From Piper betle (taxonomy: Eukaryota > Streptophyta > Magnoliopsida > Piperales > Piperaceae): a stretch of 64,000 nt of DNA. A model generated the notes under the pieces. It saw only the letters and a list, made by a program, of their open reading frames with translations, had not been told where the DNA came from and ran no database searches. Of this stretch, positions 24,552-35,214 are shown in pieces. The stretch spans positions 62,001 through 126,000 of the forward strand of contig JAURVB010003522.1 of the NCBI GenBank assembly GCA_033002965.1, in the 5' to 3' direction. The position numbers and the translations under genes are program-made. Positions within the stretch are counted from its first letter, which is position 1; every line of letters starts with the position of its first letter.

Positions 24552-25801
24552 TAGGGGTGGGCGCGGACGTCCAAATTGGTCCGTCCATCCGAAGTCCGAA
24601 GTATGACCGACGAATTAAAACAAATCAAACATGGACATTTTTTGTCTGACCGAATGACCGACCGAATGATCGATATTTTACATCAATAATATAATATTTT
24701 CAACATTTGTAAAGCTAATATTGTAGTTTATAAAAATTTTAAAATGTTATATACAGTAAATTAATTAAGTTCATACATAAAATTGATATTTAATATCTTA
24801 AATAACAAAAAATGACATACATAGGATAAAAGTCACTCTTATTATAAGCCATAAATACTTTGAGAGTTAAGACCCAACAATCTCCTGTGTGAAATAATAT
24901 AAAAAAATGACAAGTAAAGCCAATGATGAAACATTCAAAATTTCAATTATATCGCCAATAGTATATGATGTTTGTTCTGTAAGAAAGCATCTGTTCTCAT
25001 GCAAATGTGAGTGAACAGTTAATCAGGTGCGCTAGTTTCATTCTTTAATAAGCACCAACGTCTCAAGTAACGAAACATTTCGAAGAAAAAGTAGATTCAA
25101 AAACTATGACTTTAAACAAGCTAAAGTTTGGTATAAAAAAGAATAGGCTAGATTTTATAAATTAATCTCAACAAAAATTTCACCATCCTTCAATCTTTGT
25201 ATCCCTCAACAGAAAACAATCTTTGAAATTTGGTATTCTCCAGCAATTATCAAAATGCTAAGTATAGCAAGGGAAACAAAGAGATAACATCATAAGTAGG
25301 ATACACATATTTAGAATGTGTTCAATATAATCTGCTCACAGTACTGCCGTTGTACTTGTCAACATTTAGCATAATTAGTTGAAAATGTAAGAGTTTACAT
25401 AGTGAGAAACAACTTAAACGAATTATCATTCTTAATTTCATCAATAAGGCCATCCCCACCAACAATGTCAGCTCCAGCAAGAAACTAGCTAATAAAGTCA
25501 CACAAACACAGTAATTCCAACTCCTGAAAAAGCCAAAACTCATTTTCAAATGTCAAAATTAAGCATCACTAATAACTAGTACTAATGATAATAGACAGAC
25601 ACAAATTTCCCATAGATCACATAAGTGAATTAACACACTCAATTACAACAAGACAAGCAACTACTCCTATAGCAAAACAACTAGCTAACACATGCAAACA
25701 AACACATGAGCAAGCTCAATCAAAGTCAACAAGACGCAATAGAGGAAAGAAACACAGACCTCTCCTGGAGAGCTTAGAGGTGGAGATGGCACTAGCGGTG
25801 A

Positions 25802-27852
25802 TTATAGACATGAAGATGTTGGAATATTATCTTCATCAACATAATCATCAATATCTTCCCATTCTTCTATATTCATTGTTCCAAATAAATTTGATGATGA
25901 ACTTTGTTGTTTCCCTATAAGTAAGAAATATAGTAAGAAAAATATACATATAAAAAAATACATCAAAAATAGAAAATGAATAGATATAAAATATGGATTA
26001 CCTTCATATTCACTCCTCAACCAATTTTCGGCACATATCAAAGCTTCAAGTGTTTTTGGGCTCAAACTATTCCTAGTTGATCCAATTGTTTGTTCTCCAA
26101 TACTAAATGCGAATTCAGAGGCGACGGTTGACATAGAAATGGCTAAAACATCTTGAGCAATTTTTTCCAAAATAGGATATTTTACTATGTTCAATCTCCA
26201 CCATGACAATATATCGAATTGCTCATCTACTCCATCCACAAAAGGAATAGTTGGTTCATCAAAATAATTCTCTAAATCAGTTCGTGTTGGCTCCTTTGAT
26301 GAACATTCAATAATCAACTTACTTACTCCTTGCAATCTCCTACTTAAGACGAACATTTGATGAACTTTCAATTTCAATATTGGGCTTATTGACATACATC
26401 TAACTCTAGATTTCATAACACTTGAATAAACATTATACATGTTTGTCAAATATTGTTTCACTTTTGTGACCATATCATCTCCCTCTTCCTTGTAAATCGT
26501 GTGAAAATAGTACACAATAAAAGTCTTTTTGATCTAGGGTCCAAAATCAAAGCAACTGCCAACAACATATTTGCTTCTTTCCAATATTTATCAAACTTTT
26601 TCAACATTGCATTTCCCATTGATGACATCAAATATGATTCACTACTACACCATTCCATCAATTGAAGCTTGAGCTCACAAATCATGTTGAAAAAATATTT
26701 GATGTAGGATACTTAGTGTCGGAAAAATTTCGGTTAACTCATAAAATGGAGCCAAACATTCATGTATCACTCTTAAATCTTCCCATTCATCCTCAAAAGG
26801 ACATATAAAATTCACATCAAAGCAACTATAACGTTCAAAAACATCTTTGAAATCTAAAGCCACACCGATCATTTTGTAAGTAGAATTCCACTTAGTTTTC
26901 ACATCAAGCACTAAAGAATGTTTAGGTGCATTCAATTGGCTTGCATATTTGTAGAAACAATCACTCTTTATAGTTGAACCTTTAATATATTTCACACATT
27001 CACGAACCTTCTCTATAGACTTAGCAGTCTCATTCAACCCATCTTGAACAATTAAGTTCAAAACATGAGCACAACATCTCACGTGAAAACAATCACCTGC
27101 AAAATTTGGACTTCTACTTGAGAGAAAAGACTTCATTTCTTTGGCTGCTCCATCATTTGCACTTGCATTATCAAATGCAACTGTAAAACCTTTTTATCAA
27201 GTTGCCACTCACAAATTGTACTAATAAGACACTTGGCTATGCATTCTCCAGTATGCCGACTTTCAACTTTGGCAAAATTTAATAATTTTTTTGCAATTTC
27301 TAATTTTCATCAATAAAATGAGCTGTCAAAATATTATAAGCAATATTCTGTGAAGATGTCCAAATATCACTGGTAAAACTAATTTGACTCTAAACTTTTT
27401 CCAAAATGTCAAACACATTTTTTCTCCTTTTTATAAATTCCAAGACAATCTCTTGTAATTGTCCTCCTAGAAACCATCACAAATTGTGGTTGCAAGTTAC
27501 TAACCCACCTTCTAAATCCTTCATGTTCCACAATTGAAAACGAATACTCATGCAAGATAATTGCCTCGGCCAATTCTAATCTACTCCTTCCTTGATCAAA
27601 TTTCCAAACTTCTATTTTATTGTCTCCATCCTTTTTCACTTCCATCTTGAAAATTTGTTGCCCAATATGACCACTTATATTTTTTGTCCTCTTCGTTTTT
27701 AAATTAGGGTATTTCCATTCAACATGCCTCCATAAATGAGTAGTTTCATAACTTCCGGCTCCTTCAAACTTCTTTTCACAATAATGACAAATAGCAAATG
27801 TTCCATTCTTCTCATATTTCTTATCAAAATAGTCCCATACACCGGATGTCAT
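25802..27852 (-). pseudogene. hAT transposase, frameshifted
   Basis: Read in order on the minus strand: 27852-27409 holds a BED-type zinc finger (VWDYFDKKYEKNGTFAICHY with CHYC, then THLWRHVEWKYP); 27408-27140 shows FTSDIWTS and AYNILTAHFID but with stops and frame changes; 27136-26675 has RCCAHVLNLIVQDGL and DVKTKWNSTYKM; 26685-26458 has KYWKEANMLLAVALILDPR; and 26515-25802 ends with the C-terminal dimerisation domain (FDILSWWRLNIVKYPILEKI, then STVASEFAFSIGE and SLSPKTLEALICAENWLRS). All the usual blocks of an Ac-like transposase are there, in order, but at least three frame breaks separate them. An intron could explain one, not all. It is therefore unlikely to make an active enzyme. Confidence 0.9.
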
Positions 27853-28264
27853 TTTCCTTTTTTTGATAATGCACCATCTGGAGATTCTCCTTCTTTAGCA
27901 ATCGAATTTTTGTTATCTTTTCCATCTCCACTTTGTTCATTTACATTTAGTAATGAACTTGCATGATCCATCTGTGAAAAAAATCAAATTATAAATATAA
28001 AATGTTATAACTAGTAAAAATTAATTTTATTTATAAAAGTGGTATCAACTATCAACAAATATTATTAATTGACTCTTTGACAGTACCTATTCTTTCCGAG
28101 ATGCAAATTTCCTTCACCAAAGTACAAATTTTATAGCTCAATCACTGCATAATTTCATTAGTATAAATTTTTTTACATTATCATCCAAGTATAAATAATC
28201 AAACTTTATAAAATAATAAGAATTAATCCTAGATATAAAATAAATTAAATTTAGGATAAATTAA

Positions 28265-28740
28265 GTGATATATACGCGGTGGCAACGGGCGGCGGTTTCG
28301 ACGGAGTCCGGCGGCGTCGCGGCGGCAGTCCGGCAGCAGAGGCAGGGCAGACGAGGCACTGAGGCAGGCAATGACGGAAGTTTAGGGTGGCGGTCCGGCG
28401 GAGGCAGGCGGCGGCGGAGGCTGGAGCGGCGGAGGCGGGAGCGGCGGAGGCGGGAGCGGCGGAGGCGGGAGCGGCGGATGCAGGGAAGCCGAGGCAGGCG
28501 ACGGTGGATATTCACACGGCGCGCAGAGGGTGGCGGAGACACGAGCAGATGGCGGCGGTCTGATGGAGGCAGGCTATGCAAGCTGGGAGCGGAGGCAGGC
28601 GGCGGCGGACGCAGCGTGCAAAGGTGGCGGAGCGGAGGCAGCGTGTCACGACGGTGGCGGTTCGGCGGAGGCAAGGGAGGGTGGGTGAGGGCGGCTGCAA
28701 GAGCGGCGGCGGCGGCGGCCTATGAACAGTGGGTTTTTTG
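28265..28740. repeat. GC-rich leader of the hAT element with 15-bp tandem repeat
   Basis: A segment dominated by GGCGG words between the transposase start and the right terminus. Near 28427-28486 a 15-bp unit GAGCGGCGGAGGCGG repeats about four times. It gives rise to overlapping open frames on both strands (arginine-, proline- or glycine-rich), which are composition artefacts. As it lies upstream of the transposase it may serve as its promoter or leader. The short derivative at 3683-5671 keeps only a trace of it. Confidence 0.7.
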
Positions 28741-28974
28741 TTAGGGTTTAGTTTCTTTGTTAGGGTTTTGAAATTTGGTTTTGATTTTGGACCGTCCACG
28801 GCATTGTTCGGGCCCGACGGACAAGTCGGACATTAACTCGGTCGGACAAGTTTTGTCCGATAAAATTTCGGACAAACGCGGACAATAACTTGTCCGACGT
28901 CTGTCCGACCGATGCCCACCCCTATTTATGATTGATAAAGTCGAAGTTGTTAATAAATTTTACAACTGAAAAAC

Positions 28975-29215
28975 TTGCGGATGCAAAATTTGCAACTGCT
29001 TTGTAAAATTTTGCAACCTCACTTGCAGTTGCAAATTTTCCAACCATAAGTTTTCTGGTTGCATGGCTGTGCTCCCTTTTCCGGTTGCAAAATTTACAAC
29101 TTGCTTTGTACAATATTGCAACCTCACTTGCAGTTGCAGATTTTGTAACCACAAGTTTTTTGTTTGTACAATCGCACTCCTGTTGCAAAACGGTTGCAAA
29201 TAAAAAAATTGTTAT
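28975..29215. repeat. Tandem repeat of about 105 bp, TTGCAA-rich
   Basis: Two units, starting near 28981 and 29089, share TGCAAAATTT(G/A)CAACT, TTGCAACCTCACTTGCAGTT and the following AACCA(T/C)AAGTTTT. The same TTGCAA-rich sequence occurs left of the hAT insertion (about 24463-24543), so the hAT inserted into this repeat. Confidence 0.75.
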
Positions 29216-29559
29216 TTACAACCATCCACTTGGGTAAAACAATAAGGAAACACAAGTGCAAAAAAAGATGTACAATGAAGCAAGCATGGCTACTTTTTTC
29301 ACAGACCACATACAATGTCCGTAAACTACCACCTCTAAATTATGCAGATATTGGTATTTCTATACCGTCCAACAATAGGTTGGGTATAAAATCATGATTC
29401 ACACAAAAAATTGGTTCTTTATAAAATAACAGTATTGGAAGCAAGTAAATCACCTAGATTCCTTTGTAGGAATCCAACTCCAATATAAATAATTAAAGAG
29501 AAACAACATAAAATACAAGAATTGCTGTCAATTCAATCCAACACAATCATAAAAGTACC

Positions 29560-30330
29560 TACCACTTAAATGAAGCCAAATCAATTCTACTAAACAAGAC
29601 CAAGAAAAGAAGAATACAAATCCAAACAAATTAATTACTAAAATACGGGAATTAAAAAAATAATAATACACGCCTCAATTCAACTCGAATTCGCTCTTGG
29701 AAAACCTACCATATACCTGAAGACAAATCAATTCTACCAAACAAGACCAATGGAAGCATAATAAAGGCCCAGTATCAACTGGATTCTTACCAAACAATAA
29801 AAAAACACGTAATATTCTAATCAATCCAACTAGAACACAATCTTGTAAAACTCAAAAGTTAAATCAGTTCTACTAAACAAGACCAAGAAAGAAAAACAGA
29901 ATAGAAATCTATTATCAATTGGATACCATAACTTCAATACACCCATCAATTCCACTCGATCACATTCTTCTTAGACTAAGCTCAATTCAGTTATACCAAG
30001 AAAAACAGAACACAAATCCAAACAAAAGATTATTTAAATACAGAAATTAACCATCCACTTCAATTTTTTAAATACATTCATCAACCCAACTCGATCACAA
30101 TCTACTTAGACTAGTGTCAAATCAATTCTAGTAAATATCTTCCACTGAATTAAAGTCAAATTAATTCTACTAAGGAAAGACCAATATAAACATAACAAAA
30201 ATCCATCATCAATTAGAATCTACCCAAAAATACCTTAAAACACTAATCAATTCAACTTGAACATATTCTTGCAAAAATCAACTAATTACCTCAAGTTAAA
30301 TTATTTTTGCCATATTTTCACTATGAAAAC
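29560..30330. repeat. Degenerate tandem array, unit roughly 120-147 bp
   Basis: The phrase AAATCAATTCTAC(T/C)AAACAAG or a close variant starts at about 29578, 29725, 29861, 29981 (weak), 30118 and 30157. Between copies a second phrase recurs (CAA(T/C)CCAACTAGAACACAATC, CAATTCCACTCGATCACATTC, CAACCCAACTCGATCACAATC, CAATTCAACTTGAACATATTC). Spacing is uneven, so this is an old satellite-like array or amplified intron-like repeat. No gene seen. Confidence 0.65.
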
Positions 30331-31330
30331 CAATAAGCAAATAATTCCCAGAGGCATCAATATTTAATCACACACAGCGCCCAAGAATTGCCATTGGAAA
30401 ACAAACACCTACAAGTTGGAATGTCCGATTCAGATCAGGTTTGCTCCCCGTCCGTCCGTAGCATGCATCCAACAAGCAGCGCAGAGGGCGGCTAAGCTGC
30501 AAATCAAAATCACCACCATTTCATTAAAAAAAATTAAAACAATGTGTATATCACAAAATCAAGCAATAACATGATGTGTAAAATCCACAAACTAACAAAA
30601 AGAACAGCTAATTAGAAATATATTATAACAGAATATAATTAAATCAAAACCAAACAAGAATTGAAGCATTCAAGTAAAAGAAAACTATTGGTAATCTACT
30701 AATATGTGATCAACTCTTTTGATCTACTAAACGACTAAGGTCCTGATATGATATCTCCAACCGATTGGGTCAACTAAGAAGCAACTCTGATTGACTCGAC
30801 TCAATTAAACCAAACCATAAAACACTAGTTTAGGGCCTCATCTTTTACAATTTTTTTCTTGAAGTAAGTTATGAAACAATTTAGAGAGACTAAAAGATTT
30901 ATGATAGAAGTTTAAGGAATGTGCATATATATAATGAGGAGGAAAAATATTTCAAATTTGCATATCGAACTGACTTGTGTCCGAGTCATAGGGAATTAAA
31001 GTGATGTATTTTTTATTACCTTTGGTCTACATTCAGCTTTAAGGCCATATCTCTGTGTTGTTTTTATTGATGAATTTAATAATAGAATTCAAGATTTGGC
31101 TCGTTGGTTTATAGTTTTTCCTGTGAAATTGTAGTATTTGAAATATTAAACACATCAAGAATGAGGGTTGACAGCAACTTGTACTTTTTGAATGAAACAT
31201 TTAAATAAGAAAGTTTAAAAATAAACAAATATATAATGAAGTATATGAAATGTTATTTTAGTGGAAGAATAACAAAAGAAGAAAGTTTTTTGCATTCAGA
31301 GCATCAAGAGTTCCCACAATAAACATCCTT
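30331..31330. other. AT-rich DNA, no gene recognised
   Basis: Low-GC sequence with no frame above 60 codons and no repeat shared with the rest of the window. It runs up to the LINE relic. Confidence 0.5.
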
Positions 31331-31900
31331 CAAGTACCTTGGGTTTATGGTCAAACTGAAAGCAAATAACGATTTAGACATATCCCATAAGAATACTACT
31401 GGATTGTTGAAATGGAGAACTGCCACAGGTATACTCCATGATCAATGTATTTCGTTGAGCTTGAAAGGCAAATTTTATTGGACAACAATAAAGTTGATTT
31501 TTCTATATAGAGTAAAATGTTTTTTTAAAGAGGAATAGAATGTTGGACTATCAAAAAATGACATATATATAACTTGAGAATGGTGGACAAATATATGTTA
31601 AGGTGTGGATTTGTCACAAGAATCTAACAAGTCGGGTATCCAATGGTAATATAATAGGACAATTAAAAGTGACATTAATCAAAAACAAAATTTGAGAACA
31701 TCACTTAAGATAGTTTGGTCTTGTTCAATGTAGAACCCCGAGTCAAGTGGTGAAAAGATTTAATTTACAATTTTTTAATGTGCAAGATAGGGGAATCGAC
31801 AGAATTTGTAATGTGCAAGAGAGGAGGAATGGCAGCTATGGAAGAATATGGAAGAAGGCTATCTGGGATGAATTATAAATTGACCATGAATATAGAGCTC
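31331..31900 (+). pseudogene. RTE-type LINE relic (C-terminal end of the reverse transcriptase ORF)
   Basis: The frame opens with FKYLGFMVKLKANNDLDISH, then GLLKWRTATGILHDQCISLS and LKGKFYWTTIKLIFLYRVKC. This follows the conserved tail of plant RTE LINE polyproteins (KYLGS, DV HRI GW KWR ASGVL D, LKGKFYR AIRPA LYG EC). Downstream, traces of the end of the protein persist across stops and frame changes (GRIWKKAIWDEL near 31840-31880). The 5' part is absent, as is usual for truncated LINEs. No poly(A) or target duplication was located. Confidence 0.8.
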
Positions 31901-31959
31901 AACAGTGTGAAATTGCATTATAAAATATATGTCAAACTCTAACATAGGATAAAAGTAAA

Positions 31960-32250
31960 TGGAGAAGACAAATAATAATTTTGTTGTGAGCTACACTCTT
32001 TTTGGGCTAATAGCTCACAAATGATCTCATCAGTTGGATGAAAACGCTATTAATGTATTGAATTCAGATTTAATGGGATTGCAACTTGATTGAATGATCC
32101 AACATCCGATAGTTTATTATTAATTAAATGCTACTTGAACACTAATTTTATGTTTTTACAATTTGCTAATATTCTCCTGTATATAAGCATTCCAATCATC
32201 AATGAGAATACACTTTGACTGATTTTCATATGATATCAAAGCAATAAAGA
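31960..32250 (+). mobile_element. Possible copia 5' LTR end with primer site
   Basis: Near 32225 the sequence GATTTTCATATGATATCAAAGC resembles an LTR end (TTTTCA) followed by a degraded methionine-tRNA primer site (TGGTATCAGAGC). A short Tnt1-type leader style precedes it (TATAAGCATTCCAATCATC). No coding domain or partner LTR was found, so this is tentative. Confidence 0.3.
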
Positions 32251-32737
32251 TATGAGGTTAAAACCCAAACCTTCGGCTCAAGGTTTTGACCCAATTTGGC
32301 TGGGATTCGTTTTGTTTTGTGGTTGGTTCAGCTTTTATGTCCTGTATGTGGGCCAGTTGGGCCATGTTGCTTGATATATACTGCATATATCATGATGTGC
32401 ATGGGATGAGACGTGAAGTGATGGGAGTACAATCGATGGTATCGTTTGTGTCATGGGGCACGCATTGCGGTGTCAGGGTTTGAGTGAGGATTAGAGATCA
32501 AGGTCGTGACCGCATTTAATCATTTATGTTGGCATTTTGGGTTGCTTATTTCATGCATTGGAAATCTCAGGTGTCAGTTACCTCAGTCACGTCAGTTCAG
32601 CTGTGCTTTGATTTAGTTTGATTTAATTTAATTTCTCACTTTATTACAGTCAATTTAGACTTCAAATCACTATTCCTATTTATGGAGATCGTATTTAGCT
32701 TAGTCTCAGTTTAGACGTAGGCAATGTCGATGAGAGG

Positions 32738-32770
32738 AACATGTGAGCAAGCATGCAGTTGCACAATGAA

Positions 32771-32826
<56 letters not shown>

Positions 32827-32951
32827 GGGACCCTTCGCTACCATGTAGTAACATGTAAGCATTGCATGCAGTGTGTGTATATATATATATATATTAAGGG
32901 ACCCTCAGATGCCATGTGGCAACATGTGAGCATGCATGCAGTTGCACAATG
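32738..32951. repeat. Three-copy repeat separated by (TA)n runs
   Basis: ACATGTGAGCAAGCATGCAG at 32738, a variant ACATGTAAGCATTGCATGCAG at 32849, and ACATGTGAGCATGCATGCAG at 32919, two of them followed by TTGCACAATG. Between them lie TA runs (about 32775-32822 and 32877-32894) and a GGGACCCT word. Looks like slippage-expanded tandem duplication. Confidence 0.75.
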
Positions 32952-32965
32952 TACGTAGTTGTATT

Positions 32966-33177
32966 TGTTAGGCCCTTTGGGCCCCCACTCAAATTCTAAA
33001 ATTATTGTTGAGACTTTTGGACCTTTAAAAGTAATTTTAAATAATTAAAAGAAACTCGAAATAGGTGTCATGAGTCTTTTTTAATCAAAAAATTAGCTCA
33101 AGAATTAAAACTTTCTCATTAGCCTATATATATATATTACCAATAACCTCTATAACCGATGTGGAACAAATCCAACA
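32966..33177 (-). mobile_element. Solo LTR of the second TRIM family (212 bp)
   Basis: Reads TGTTAGGCCCTTTGGGCC to GGAACAAATCCAACA and matches the repeats at 16806-17015 and 47852-48060 along its length, with more changes. Flanking five bases (GTATT, ATATC) agree at three positions only, so the target duplication is eroded or the ends are slightly off. Probably the oldest of the three insertions of this family. Confidence 0.8.
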
Positions 33178-34779
33178 ATATCGAGCACCCTAGTCTTGGC
33201 GCTCCCCTACTTCGACCTTTTATATCTCTCCATCCACACCTACGTTCGTTGTATCGTCTCCGTTGCCGTGTTTGCCTTTTCACCAATAACACTCCAAGCC
33301 ACCCCATCGACCCAACTGCTGTTGTGACCATATGAAAAATTGATGCTAGTTTGTGTAGTGCACTTTTAGTGCCACGACTTTGGAACTGTTGTACCACTTC
33401 CACCTATGGTCATGCCATCACCATCAATCGGCACACACCAATCAGAAAGCTTTAGCATTGTCTAATTGCCGCCCATCTCATTGAATTTTTGCCACCATCA
33501 TGCCGTCTCTGCTGCTATTGCCATTGCCGATTGTCTCCCCTCGGTGGATATTATCTACCCTAGCTTGTCCCATCGGCCTTCATTGCCCAAGTTGCCACGA
33601 GTATGTCATTTTCTTTCGGCAATAATAGCCTTTGCCACTTCTTAATATCTGCTGAAAATAGAACACAATAGAGGATAGAGATAAAAGGAAAAGGCCAATC
33701 CTAACAGACCTGTGATCCAAACTCCAAATGGGATGTACTCGAATGACAAGAGACTGCGAAGCCTAAATCAAAAACACAATTCAATACACAACTCTAACGT
33801 AAATGATGCATGATGAAGTGTATGCGTGCTTATCACAATAAATAGTCTAAATAATACAAATAAATTAACTAAACATGTATGATATATAAAATGAGGTAAA
33901 ACCTATTTCGAGGTATAATCTAACATAACTCATCATGAAATGTGTGAAAATTAGAATATCAACAATACTAATTATTTACAAGTCATGGAATAATTAAATA
34001 GTACCTCACGTGCATGAACCAGAAATATATAAAGGAACCACTTTAATCAGACATGAATTTTATGTGAGAACGACGCAAATCAAGTTTGGTCGGGTCAGGT
34101 TGCATAACTGAACCGAACCGGGCCTAATCAAAGATGGACCGATCCGGTCAGCAGAAAATAGTCAACTGGATCGGGTCATGGGGTGCAACGCCGGGAAAGA
34201 AAAGGGCGTCGATGGGCTTAAGAGGCGGAGGCCGGTCGAGATCAACACAGTGAACTATGGCATGCATGGGAACAACTGCCCAATCCCGCGCCCGCGCACC
34301 CGGCACGTCCTCGGACTAAGGAACTGGGGCCAGCACAGTGGTGGTCAGCCTACAAATGAGAGAAAACGGCGACTAACAGGGCAATTATCTCTCGGCGAAA
34401 ATTGCATCCCCAGGGGCGACCATGGCCTATGGGACTGGTGGGGATCAACGGGATGTGCCGAGAGGAGTCGATCGGTGGTGGTGGAGACAGACGGCGAAAT
34501 TCTAACAAGAAGAGGAGGCCGTGGTTATGCCACTCCGGGGCTTTTGGCGAACTCACGGTGACATCTGACAGCAGCAAGGCATGGGGGCAGGTCTGATCGA
34601 CAACTGGTGGGGCGGCAGTAACGCGTTGTTGGCGCTCCAAAATTCCGGCGGTGCTCGCACGTTTTAGAAATCTGCGGCACTTTGCAATAATTTTCTGGCA
34701 AAGAATGGTGGCACTATGGTCGAGGACATAGTTGGATGTGTGCAACGAATTAGACATGGTTTTTCTCTCTAAGAACTTT
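33178..34779. other. No gene recognised; GC-rich, repeat-like
   Basis: Two GC-rich patches (33180-33620 and 34100-34690) flank an AT-rich one. They resemble in composition the GC-rich centre of the large LTR family, but I could not align them with confidence. Frames at 34178-34561 and 33137-33403 lack any known motif. Probably another decayed LTR. Confidence 0.45.
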
Positions 34780-35214
34780 GAGGGTTTTATAAATAAAAAA
34801 TCTTTAGTTAAAATAGGAGAGAAAAGAAATGAAAAACCTCAATGGTATAAATGTAAAGGTTTCGGACATAAAGAAATGAACCATGAAAGAAGAAGAAAAT
34901 AAAAAGAAAAAAGAAAAGGAAAACTAAAAAGAACGAGAATAAAATAAAAAGATATAAAGGCCACAATGAAGAGTGACCATGAAAATGATTTAGGAGAATT
35001 TCTAGATGAATTTTGTTTCATTGCTAATGATCAAGAAGAAGATATTGAGGAAGAACTTCAAGCACTATTTGAAGACATGTATCAAAACTTTATTAATGTT
35101 AATAAGGTCAACAAGGACTTGAAGATGATGGTTGAGTCCTTCTCTTTAGAAAATGAATGATTGAAAACGAAAGTCGTAAGCTTTGATCAAAGGAATGAAG
35201 AGCCGACCTCTATT
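34780..35214 (+). pseudogene. Copia gag relic, first part (SIRE-like)
   Basis: A zinc-knuckle remnant, QWYKCKGFGHKEMNHE (about 34830-34880), has lost its first and last Cys. It is followed by an acidic stretch from 34966 (DLGEFLDEFCFIANDQEEDI) and a helix-rich frame ending at 35160. This order, knuckle then acidic then coiled coil, matches SIRE/Maximus-type copia gag. The coding sequence is broken at 35214 by a solo LTR and resumes at 38054. Confidence 0.7.

Larger units (their letters stand above)
24552..28924 (-). mobile_element. hAT transposon, 4373 bp, with perfect 8-bp target duplication
   Basis: Terminal inverted repeats TAGGGGTGGGC and GCCCACCCCTA, flanked by TTTATGAT at 24544-24551 and 28925-28932. 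Subterminal regions are dense in GTCCG/CGGAC motifs on both sides, as expected for transposase binding. It carries a minus-strand hAT transposase coding region (25802-27852) and a very GC-rich 0.5-kb segment upstream of it (28265-28740). Perfect target duplications suggest a fairly young insertion, yet the transposase is broken. It is the longer relative of the 2-kb derivative at 3683-5671. Confidence 0.95.

Noticed and set aside
28261..28744. Long arginine/proline-rich or glycine-rich open frames on both strands
   Set aside because: They arise from GGCGG repeats inside the hAT element; no domain and no matching frame in the related element at 3683-5671.
28975..30330. CRISPR-like spaced repeats
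   Set aside because: Repeat units are long, degenerate and irregularly spaced in an intron-containing eukaryotic genome.
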